Source: Streptomyces sp. ISL-36
GTDB lineage: Bacteria > Actinomycetota > Actinomycetes > Streptomycetales > Streptomycetaceae
Reading direction: 5' to 3'
Assembly (NCBI RefSeq): GCF_018614205.1
Contig: NZ_JAGGOS010000030.1
Coordinates: 1-64,000 of the forward strand
DNA: 64,000 nt
Part shown: piece after piece, positions 39,065-47,439 of the stretch
Numbering within the stretch: the stretch's first letter is position 1
Layout of the letters: each line of letters begins with the position of its first letter
Made by a program: the position numbers and the translations under genes
Notes under the pieces: model-generated
The model's input: only the letters and a program-made list of their open reading frames with translations
What the model was told of the DNA's origin: nothing
Database searches by the model: none

Positions 39065-40600
39065 TCAGACCAGCGTGCCGGTGACCGACTCCGCGGCGGC
39101 CAACGCGCGGCCGGAAATGACGTACTGGACGGTCGCCTCGATCTCGGGGGCGAGCCAGCGGTCCGTGCCGGGGCCGTCGACCGTCTCGCGCAGCCCGTCG
39201 CGTACCGCCGCCGTGGCCGGCGCCGGGGCCAGCGGCGCCCGCAGGTCGAGGGCGCGGGCGGCGGTGTAGAGCTCCACCGCCAGGACGCGGCCGAGTCCGT
39301 CGACGGCGCGGCGCAGCTTGCGGGCGGCCGACCAGCCCATCGATACATGGTCCTCCTGCATGGCGCTGGAGGGGATCGAGTCGGTGGAGGCCGGTACGGC
39401 GAGCCGCTTGAGCTCGGAGACGATCGCGGCCTGCGTGTACTGCGCGATCATGTGCCCGGAGTCGACACCGGGGTCGTCGGCCAGGAAGGCGGTGAGGCCG
39501 CGGTTGCGGGCGGGGTCGAGGAACCGGTCCGTGCGGCGCTCGGAGATCGAGGCGAGGTCGGCGACCGAGATGGCCAGGAAGTCGAGGACGGCGGCGACCG
39601 GGGCGCCGTGGAAGTTGCCGTTGCTCTCCACCCGGCCGTCGAGGGTGACGACGGGGTTGTCGACGGCGCTGGCCAGCTCGCGGGAGGCCACCAGCTGCGC
39701 GTGGGCGAGGGTGTCGCGGGCCGTGCCGTGGACCTGTGGCGTGCAGCGCAGTGAGTACGCGTCCTGGACGCGGGTGCACTCGGGCCCCTTGTGGCTGGCG
39801 ACGATCGCCGAGTCGGCGAGCAGCAGGCGCAGGTTGCCGGCGCTGTCTCCCTGGCCCGGGTGCGGGCGCAGCGCCTGCAGGTCGGCGGCGAACACGGCGT
39901 CGGTGCCGAGCTGGCCCTCGACGCTCATCGCGGCGGCGATGTCGGCCGTACGCAGCAGACGGCGCAGGTCGTGGGCGGCGAGGACGAGCATGCCGAGCAT
40001 GCCGTCGGTACCGTTGATGAGGGCGAGGCCCTCCTTCTCCTCCAGAACGACGGGGGTGATGCCCGCGTCGGTGAGCGCCTCGGCGGCGGGCTTGCGCACG
40101 CCGTCGGCGGTGCGGACCTCGCCCTCTCCCATGACGGCGAGCGCGCAGTGCGCGAGAGGAGCGAGGTCGCCGGAGCAGCCGAGCGAGCCGTATTCGTGCA
40201 CGACCGGAGTGATGCCGGCGTTCAGCAGCGCGGCGTACGCCTCCGCGGTCTGCGTCCGTACGCCCGTTCGGCCCGTGGCGAGGGTGGACAGGCGCAGCAG
40301 CATCAGCGCGCGGACCACCTCCCGCTCGACCTCGGGACCCGAGCCCGCAGCGTGCGAACGAACCAGACTGCGCTGGAGCTGGGCACGCAGTTCGGTGGGG
40401 ATGTGGCGGGTGGCCAGGGCGCCGAAGCCGGTGGAAACACCGTAGTGGGGCTTGGCGTCGTCGGCGAGGGCCTGGACGACCTCACGACTACGGGCGATTT
40501 CCTTGAGCGCCTCAGGGGCGATGGCCACCGGGGTCCCGATACGGGCAACGGACACGACTTCGTCGGCGGAGAGTGCGCCGACACCAACAACAACGGTCAT
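39065..40600 (-). CDS. hutH: Histidine ammonia-lyase
   Basis: The 511-residue protein removes ammonia from histidine to give urocanate, the first step. Family signatures include YGVSTGFGALATRHIP, QRSLVRSHAAGSGP, GSLGCSGDLAPLAH and STDSIPSSAMQEDHVSMGWS. The self-made MIO cofactor normally comes from Ala-Ser-Gly; here the triad is Cys-Ser-Gly (residues 142-144). Expression probably depends on the 20-bp-arm palindrome between this gene and the divergent IclR gene. Confidence 0.96.
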   Translation of the reverse strand: MTVVVGVGALSADEVVSVARIGTPVAIAPEALKEIARSREVVQALADDAKPHYGVSTGFGALATRHIPTELRAQLQRSLVRSHAAGSGPEVEREVVRALMLLRLSTLATGRTGVRTQTAEAYAALLNAGITPVVHEYGSLGCSGDLAPLAHCALAVMGEGEVRTADGVRKPAAEALTDAGITPVVLEEKEGLALINGTDGMLGMLVLAAHDLRRLLRTADIAAAMSVEGQLGTDAVFAADLQALRPHPGQGDSAGNLRLLLADSAIVASHKGPECTRVQDAYSLRCTPQVHGTARDTLAHAQLVASRELASAVDNPVVTLDGRVESNGNFHGAPVAAVLDFLAISVADLASISERRTDRFLDPARNRGLTAFLADDPGVDSGHMIAQYTQAAIVSELKRLAVPASTDSIPSSAMQEDHVSMGWSAARKLRRAVDGLGRVLAVELYTAARALDLRAPLAPAPATAAVRDGLRETVDGPGTDRWLAPEIEATVQYVISGRALAAAESVTGTLV

Positions 40601-40652
40601 GCCCCTATGAAGCCGCAGGTCGGTGTGGGTCTGCGAGAGGAGATGGACCGGT

Positions 40653-40696
40653 ACTGTCTGGTATCTCAGACATTATTGTCTGAGATACCAGACAGT
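40653..40696. promoter_or_regulatory. Large perfect palindrome: probable IclR operator between hutH and iclR
   Basis: The arm 40653-40672 (ACTGTCTGGTATCTCAGACA) is perfectly repeated inverted at 40677-40696 around TTAT. Each arm is itself a TGTCTG-N6-CAGACA dyad, so there are two adjacent binding sites for a dimer. It sits 53 bp upstream of hutH and 33 bp upstream of the IclR start, a position suited to control of both genes. Confidence 0.8.
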
Positions 40697-40729
40697 TGGT
40701 TTACGACTTCACTGGTCTACGCTCAGACC

Positions 40730-41503
40730 ATGAGTATCGTTCCGGCCGCTGCCCAGGTGCTGGCCGTGCTGCGCTATCTGGCGCGGCAGGCCGCACCCGT
40801 GCCCGCAGCTGCCATCAGCCGTGACGTGGGGCTGCCCCGCTCGACGACGTACCACCTGCTCGACACGCTGGCCGCGGACGGTTTCGTCGTCCACCTGCCC
40901 GAGGAACGGCGCTACGGCCTGGGAGTCAGCGCCTTCGAACTGGCCTCCGGGTACGAGCGGCAGGCGCCGTTCCAGCGGCTGGCCCGGGCGCCGCTGGCCA
41001 GCCTCGTGGACCGTACCGGGTACAACGCGAACCTCGCCGTACTGCACGGTCGTGAGGTCATCTACGTCATCGAGGAGCGCGCCCCGGGCCGGTCACCGCT
41101 CGTCAGCGAGGTGGGCGTGCGACTGCCGGCGCACCTGACTGCCAGTGGCCGGGCGGTGCTGGCACTGCTGCCGCCCGCGCAGGTGCGGGCCATCTTTCCG
41201 GACCGGTCGGCGTTCGTGCAGCGACACGGCGTCGGTCCCGCGTCGCTGACGGCACTGCGAGCCCTGCTGACCCAGGTGCGCCGCCGAGGCTACGCGACGG
41301 AGGAGGGGGAGGTCACTCCTGGCCTCTCCTCCGTCGCCGCGCCCGTGCTGGACCACCACGCCCACCCGATCGCCGGGGTGTCCGTCACCTTCCCCGGTGA
41401 GTCGTCCAACGAGATGGATCGCCACCGGATCGCGGGTCATGTGGCGCAAACGGCGCTGGAGCTGACCCGCCGGGTGGGAGGCGTCACCTCGGCGCGGCAC
41501 TGA
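40730..41503 (+). CDS. IclR-family regulator, probable control of hutH
   Basis: From ATG 40730 the product is 257 residues: winged helix (AAQVLAVLRYLARQAAPVPA, ISRDVGLPRSTTYHLLDTLA) followed by the ligand domain (NLAVLHGREVIYVIEERAPG, VRLPAHLTASGRAVLALLPP, VSVTFPGES). It is divergent from hutH, with a double dyad in between, so hutH induction and autoregulation are the simplest role. It is closely related in layout to the IclR at 29668, perhaps an older duplication. Confidence 0.86.
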   Translation: MSIVPAAAQVLAVLRYLARQAAPVPAAAISRDVGLPRSTTYHLLDTLAADGFVVHLPEERRYGLGVSAFELASGYERQAPFQRLARAPLASLVDRTGYNANLAVLHGREVIYVIEERAPGRSPLVSEVGVRLPAHLTASGRAVLALLPPAQVRAIFPDRSAFVQRHGVGPASLTALRALLTQVRRRGYATEEGEVTPGLSSVAAPVLDHHAHPIAGVSVTFPGESSNEMDRHRIAGHVAQTALELTRRVGGVTSARH

Positions 41504-41755
41504 CGAATCCCCCTGGGACGCCCCGTTGTGGCGCGTGCGTTCGACATCGTGTCCTTCAACCGGTTCGCCGCCACCCTCTACTCGTCCATCCGCGCCACTG
41601 ATCGGTGAGGCGGCGTGGAGTGACCTGAACGTCACGGTGCACCGGCCCGCCGGGGCACTGCGGGCCGCGGCGCCCCGCAGTTGTGCGGCCCGGACGTCAA
41701 CCGCGTACGTGAGCACGGCGGCTGAGCGCCACTTCTCGCGCAAGCCCGAGCCGTT

Positions 41756-41768
41756 CCGGATTATCCGG
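41756..41768. promoter_or_regulatory. Small dyad upstream of the truncated permease
   Basis: CCGGAT-T-ATCCGG is a perfect 6-bp-arm dyad 24 bp upstream of the permease start. It is a possible operator; no binder is indicated. Confidence 0.3.
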
Positions 41769-41791
41769 CCGATATCAACCAGACTGGAGGG

Positions 41792-42976
41792 ATGAAGCAA
41801 GGCACCGCGCACACCGAGGATGACGAGGACCTCAAGGCCAAGGGCCTCAGCCGGAACAGCGTCGGCCTACTCGGTGGCACGGTGATCGGTATCTCCACCG
41901 TCGCTCCCGCCTACAGCCTCACCGCCACCCTCGGACCGACCGTCAGCGAGGCCGGGCTGCGGATGCCCGGCATCTTCCTGGCCGGGTTCGTGCCGATGCT
42001 GCTGGTGGCCTTCGCCTACCGCGAGCTCAACAAGGTGCTGCCCGACTGCGGCACCTCCTTCGCCTGGTCGGTCAAGGCATTCGGGCCGATGACCGGCTGG
42101 ATGTGCGGCTGGGGCCTCCTGATGGCGTCCATCGTGGTGCTCTCCAACCTGGCCGGGGTGGCCACGGAGTTCTTCTACCTCTTCCTTGGGGAGGTGGCCG
42201 GCAGCCCCGATGTCACCGAACTCAACGACAACAAGGCCGTCCACATCCTCACCACCCTCGCCTTCATCACCATCGCCACCTGGATCAGCTACCGCGGCAT
42301 CACCCTCACCGAGTGGCTGCAGTCCGTACTGGTCGGCTTGCAACTGGTCGTACTCGCCCTGTTCATCGTCATGGCGATCTCCACATCCGGCGAGGCCGAG
42401 GGATCGCTCAACTTCTCCTGGTCGTGGCTTGACCCGTTCGGCGTCGAGTCCTTCACCGCCTTCACCGCCGGCGTCACCCTGTCGATCTTCATCTACTGGG
42501 GCTGGGACACCTGTCTCACCGTCAACGAGGAGAGCATCGGCAGTGAGCGGACGCCCGGCCACGCCGCACTGCTCTCCATCGTCGTCATCGTCTGCACCTA
42601 CCTGCTCGTCGCTATCGCCGCCCAGATGTACGCGGGCATCGGGACCAAGGGCACCGGCCTGGGCAATCCGGACACCGCCGACAACGTCTTCGCCGCGCTC
42701 GCCTATCCGGTCATGGGCTCCGGCCTCGGCGTGCTGCTCTTCGTCGCGGTCCTGACCAGCGCCGCCGCCAGCCTGCAGACCACCTTCATCCCGGTGGCCC
42801 GCACCGCCCTGGCGATGAGCGCCTACAAGGCCCTGCCGACCAGGTTCGCCGCCGTCCATCCGCGCTTCAAAACCCCCGCCCGCGCCACCGTTGCGGCGGC
42901 CGCCGTCACCGCCGGAGAGCTCTTACCTGGACCCTCGGGGGTTCCGGCAGCGCCCGACGTGTCGTGGCGAGAGTGA
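41792..42976 (+). pseudogene. APC-superfamily amino-acid permease, 3' truncated
   Basis: The 394-residue frame starts MKQGTAHTEDDEDLKAKGLS and has nine to ten membrane segments, with the APC signatures VGLLGGTVIGISTVAPAYSL and FIYWGWDTCLTVNEESIG. Such permeases are usually near 500 residues. Here authentic sequence ends around ATVAAAAVTAG (about 42912), and the last ~20 residues are Pro/Gly-rich junk, so the last helices are lost. It may be a second hut transporter damaged by the rearrangement that brought in the CRISPR region. Confidence 0.75.
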
Positions 42977-43038
42977 CAGGAGCCGCAGGGTTCGCCCCGG
43001 CGATGTGAGATTTCGTGATACATGAGAGGGTCTGGCGG

Positions 43039-43146
43039 GTGAGTGAGACACCGACGAAAACCCTGCAATACCGCTTTGACGGGCCAGAAGACGCCCCAGT
43101 CCTGATCCTGGGTCCCTCACTGGGTACCACATGGCATAGGTCGTAG
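43039..43146 (+). pseudogene. pcaD: N-terminal fragment of 3-oxoadipate enol-lactonase
   Basis: GTG 43039 opens a 35-residue frame: MSETPTKTLQYRFDGPEDAP, then VLILGPSLGTTWH. This matches the first strand and oxyanion region of PcaD (beta-ketoadipate pathway); family members continue with an M/W-rich segment. Here it runs into RS and TAG at 43144. The remaining ~220 residues are missing, and no other pca gene is nearby. It marks a deletion or insertion border. Confidence 0.6.
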
Positions 43147-43495
43147 GATCCCTCCACGACCGTCCACACAGTCCATACAGTGCGGATACTGCACGGTGCG
43201 CGGCGCTCGGTCTGCCTCGCTCCGCAGAGACTGTGACACCTCGTGACACGACGAAGCCCCGGCCGGGAGGCACCATCGAGCCGGGGCTTCGTCGTGTTTG
43301 CGCACTACCGAGGCTTCGCCAAGTCGTGCCAGTTGCGGGGTACTCCCGGGCCACTGCCGGCACAACTACACGGCGCCGTCCTGATCAAGGCCGCCAAGTG
43401 TCCTCGGTGGAGGCGCTGACCGGCCCGGTGCTGTACTCGGGCTCCCCGCTTTCGAGCACACGAAGCAGGGAGGACGACATGACGCCTGAGCAGGC
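43147..43495. other. Gene-free stretch between pcaD fragment and CRISPR array
   Basis: No coding frame is supported. It contains the strong terminator at 43246-43297 and the trailer end of the array. Confidence 0.5.
43246..43297. terminator. Strong 17-bp hairpin beside the array
   Basis: ACACGACGAAGCCCCGG (43246-43262) pairs perfectly with CCGGGGCTTCGTCGTGT (43281-43297). It lies just past the distal end of the leftward-read CRISPR array and could end the pre-crRNA transcript. Confidence 0.8.
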
Positions 43496-46400
43496 GTTGC
43501 GGTCCTCGGCCGCCCCGGAGGGCGACCGCCTCGGGCGTCCTGCTCGTCTTCGTCGAGGCGGGCGCGGAGGTTGCGACCCTCGGCCACCCTGAAGGGCGAC
43601 CGCCATGCCGAGCACGATGCGCCGCAGGTGCGGCAGCTCGGTGCTGCGATTCTCGGCCGCCCCGGAGGGCGACCGCCATTGGTGCATGGTGCGTGGAACG
43701 CCCGTCCTCACTCGTTGCGATCCTCGACCGTCCCAAGGGCGACCGCCATAGGATGCGCCGAAACTAGCCGCGGTGGTGCTGTACGCGTTGCGATCCTCGG
43801 CCGCCCCGAAGGGCGACGCCATCCGGGGCGGCGCCCAGCGGAAGATGGTCAAGACGTGGTTACGATCCTCGGTTGCCCCGAAGGGCGACCGCCACCGTCG
43901 ACCTTCTTCGGTGACTCGCGGGACTCCTTGCCGTTACGATCCTCCGCCGCCCCAAAAGCGACCGCCGTTTACCGCCGCCGACCCGATCGACACGCTGCTG
44001 AAGGCGCGATCCTCGGCTGCCCGGAAGGGCGACTGCCTCGGGCGTCCTGCTCGTCTTCGTCGAGGCGGGAGCGGAGGTTGCGATCCTCGGTCGCCCCGAA
44101 GGGTGGCCGCCATCCGAACCCCCGAGCGTGGATGCCGGCGAGGTAGAGGTTGCGATCCCCGGTCGCCCCGAAGGGTGACCGCCATAAAGGCCCGGATAAC
44201 CGGCAGTACGTCGCTGAATGGTTGCGATCCTCGGCCACCCCGATGGGCGACCGCCATCATGCACCAACCCGCATATCGGCCGCTGGAGCTGCCTTGCGAT
44301 CCTTGGCCACCCCGAAGGGCGACCGTCATGGGGGGTTCTTCACGTTTACCCCGGCCCCCGCCCGGTTGTGATCCCTCGGTCGCCCCGAAGGACGACCCCC
44401 ATGGGAGCATCCCGGACTCGACGTCCCAGAAGTAGCCGACGTTGCGATTCTCGGCCGCCCCGAAGGGCGACCGCCATTGCCAACGATCCCGCCGGGCCGA
44501 CCGTCGTTGTCGATGTTGCGATCCTCGGCCGCCCAGAAGAGCGACCGCCAGTTGCCCGGTCCGTCGTCGCCACCGCCGACGTGTGGTTGCGATCCTCGGT
44601 CGCCCCGAAGGGCGACCGCCATGCGGCACTTGTCGGCGACTGCGAGCTTGTAGACGCCGTTGCGATCCTCGACCCGCCCCGAAAGGTGACCGCCATTCGA
44701 GGGTCGCCTGCGGGGTTATGCCGTCGAAGCTGGCAGTCAGCATGCCGCCGACCCCGCACGAGTTCCGATCCTCGGCCGCTCCAAAGAACGACCGCCGTCA
44801 GCCTGCTGGCCGGGATCTACGGTACGCCCAGCAGGCGCGGTCTTCGGCCGGCCCCGAAGGACGACCGCCATTGCGCTGGTTCGCCGGCCTCGTCACGTGG
44901 CTGATGTTGCGATCCTCGGCTACCCCGAAGGGTGGCCGCTATGTAGACGTCGACGCTGACCAGGGCCCGGTCGAGGCGGTTGCGATCCTCGGCCGCCTCC
45001 AAGGGCAACCGCCATGCGATCGCCTCGGTGCTGGCGGCCCTGTCCGTGGTGTTGCGATCCTCCGCCGCCTCGAGGGGCGACCGTCACCTTGACCTGCTTG
45101 ACGGCCGGTCCGTCCTTGCAGGAGTTGCCATCCTCGGCCGCCCTAAGGGACGACCGCCATGCGTCGTCGGCGGCCCACTTGCCATACGGCCAGTTGTTGC
45201 GATCCTCGGTCGCCCCGAAGGGCGACCTCCATGTCCTGCGCCGACTGGTGCACATCGACCTGGTCGACGTGTTGCGATCCTCGGTTGCCCTGAAAGGCGA
45301 CCGCCATGGCGACCTCGACGCGGTCGACCACGTCGAAGCTGATGTTGCGATCCTCGGCCACACCGAAGAGCGACCGCCATTTTGGCGAGCCAGATGGTGT
45401 TGCCGGTGCGGTCTCGGCCGTTGTGATCCTTGGTCGCCCCGAGGGGCGACCACCATTCCCGCCGCGCGGCGGACCCCAGCGTCAGCGCGTCGTTGCGATC
45501 CTCGGCCGCCCAGAAGGGCGACCGGTATTGGAGAGCGCGCGGCCGACTCGGGCGATGTATTCGATGTTGCGAGCCTCGGCCGTTCCGAAGGGCGACCGCC
45601 ATCTGATCGGCTCAGCCTTGAGCGCGGACTGGTTGGCGTAGTTGCGATCTTCGGCCGTTCCGAAGGGCGACCGCCGTTCAGCTTCTGCTGAGCAAGAAGG
45701 GCGTCTTCATCGAGTTGCGATTCTCGGCCGTCCTGAAGGGTGACCGCCATGCTATTCGCGTCATACGACCGCGTCTTGTCTTCCTGGAGTTGCGATCCTT
45801 GGCCGCCCTGAAGGGTGACCGCCATCCTGCGCGACGAGATCACGGCCCTGGAGGAGCAGCTGTTGCGATCCTCGGCCGCCTCAAAGGGCAACCGCCATTT
45901 GAGACGGGCATTGCCGCCGAGCGGGATCCGCTCGTTGCTATCTTCGGTCGCCCTGAAGGGCGACCGCCATATCGAGCCGGCCACCGGATCACCTCCCGGA
46001 CATGCGTTGCGATTTTCGGCCGCCCGAGGGACGACCGCCATCCGCGCTACGGACCTCACGATGCCGCAGACGGTTAAGTTGCGATCCTCGGTCGTTCCGA
46101 AGGACTACCGCCGCATCATGTCCTCGTCCATCACGTTGCAGTGCCCGGTGTCTCAGTCGCCCCAAAGGGCGACCGCCATTGCACACCTGATGAGGACGCC
46201 CCTCGGCGCCTCCACCCGGTTGCGATCCTCGGCCGCCTCAAAGGACGACCGCCATCGGGCGACGATGACGCACGAGGTCTGCGGCGCGTCGTTGCGATCC
46301 TCGGTCGCCCCGAAGGGCGACCGCCATCACTCGGATCGGCCCAGACGACCACGGAGGAACCCCGTGTTGCGATCCTCGGCCGCCCCGAAGGACGACCGCC

Positions 46401-47355
46401 ATTCGGTGCCGAAGTACCGGACCGACACCCGGAAGGGGTTGCGATTCTCGGTCGCCTCGAAGGACGACCGCCATCCGGTGCGATCGTGGCATACCCGACC
46501 CGACAGGGGTTGCGATCCTCGGCCACCTGGAAGGGCAACCGCCATCCCGGACCCGGCCGAGGAGGAGTACCTCGCCCTGTACGAGGTGCGATTCTCGACC
46601 GCCCCGAAGGGCGACCGCCATCGTTGGTTTCGTTGCCGTCGATGAGGACCATGCAGTGGTTGCGATCCTCGGTCGCCCCGAGGGGTGACCGCCATGTGGA
46701 AGCCCAGACGGTAACGCGTCCGAGGCGATGGCGTTGCGATTCTCGGCCGCCCCGAAGGGCGACCGCCATGGGGTTGGTCAGGTGCCAGGTCGGTGTGCCG
46801 TCGGAGTTGCGATTCTCGGCTGTCCTGCGGACGACCGCCATGCTCGCCCAGGCGCCCTCCATCATCGAGATGCGCGAGTTGGCATCCTCGGCCGTCCCGT
46901 CCCGAAAGGCGACCGCCATGCCTTGATCTCCTGCGCCTGGCCAGAGACCTTCTTGTTGCGATCCTCGGCCTCCCCAAGGGACGACCGCCATCTGGGGCGG
47001 CACCGTGGAGGAGACTGCCTACGCGGTGTTGCGATCCTCGACCACCCCGAAGGACGACCGCCATCAGCACCGAGGAGGACGACATAACCTCCGAGGAGCG
47101 GTTGCGCCCCTCGGTCGCCCCGAAGGGCGACCGCCATGACCTCGAAGAGGCCGCCGTCCTCGACCTCGGCGTAGTTGCGATCCTCGGCCTCGAAGGGCGA
47201 CCGCCATTCTCCAGCTCCTTGAGCTGCGTACGTACGGTCTCCCAGTTGCGATCCTCGGTCGCCCCGAAGGGCAACCGTCATGCTGCGCCTCGATCGCCTT
47301 GTCGGCGACCGATCGGTTGTTGCGATCCTCTGCCACCCCGAAGGGCGACCGCCAT
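43496..47355 (-). CRISPR. Type I-C CRISPR array 1, 53 diverged repeats
   Basis: I count 53 repeats of about 37 nt separated by 52 spacers, mostly 34-39 nt. The first plus-strand repeat is 43496-43532 and the last is 47319-47355. Read on the minus strand, the repeat has a stem GGTCGCCC/GGGCGACC around a TTCG loop and a 3' tail GAGGATCGCAAC, which fits crRNA transcription to the left with the leader at 47356-47439. Almost every repeat carries substitutions; only a few (for example 44586 and 46291) match the plus-strand consensus exactly. Irregular units include a 65-nt gap (44697-44761), a ~45-nt repeat (46135-46179), a 42-nt repeat (46878-46919) and a 34-nt repeat (47174-47207). One spacer is duplicated (43531-43569 and 44038-44076). 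Confidence 0.97.
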
Positions 47356-47439
47356 CCTGTGGGGGCCTCGGCTGTGTCAGTGGGCCATCTTAGGGTGCCG
47401 GTTCCAGGGAAGTCGGTGGTTCGGCGGTCAGGGGGACAG
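47356..47439. promoter_or_regulatory. Leader of array 1 and cas3 upstream region
   Basis: These 84 bp separate the last repeat from the cas3 GTG. They must hold both the leftward array leader/promoter and the rightward cas3 ribosome site (AGGGGGA just before GTG 47440). This is short for an active leader. Confidence 0.55.

Noticed and set aside
41792..42976. Complete amino-acid permease
   Set aside because: It is shorter than the family norm, and the last ~20 residues lose all family character, so it was called truncated.
43495..46926. Long plus-strand frames with repeated RSSAAPKGDRH-type words
   Set aside because: Same cause: translation of the array on the other strand.
43934..47281. Long minus-strand frames rich in repeated MAVALRGDRGSQ-type words
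   Set aside because: They are CRISPR repeats read as protein; the repeat begins ATG and is open in several frames. Spacer length variation breaks any common frame.
47299..47439. Upstream extension of cas3
   Set aside because: It would translate the last CRISPR repeat and leader. GTG 47440 has a proper ribosome site and starts just before the HD domain.
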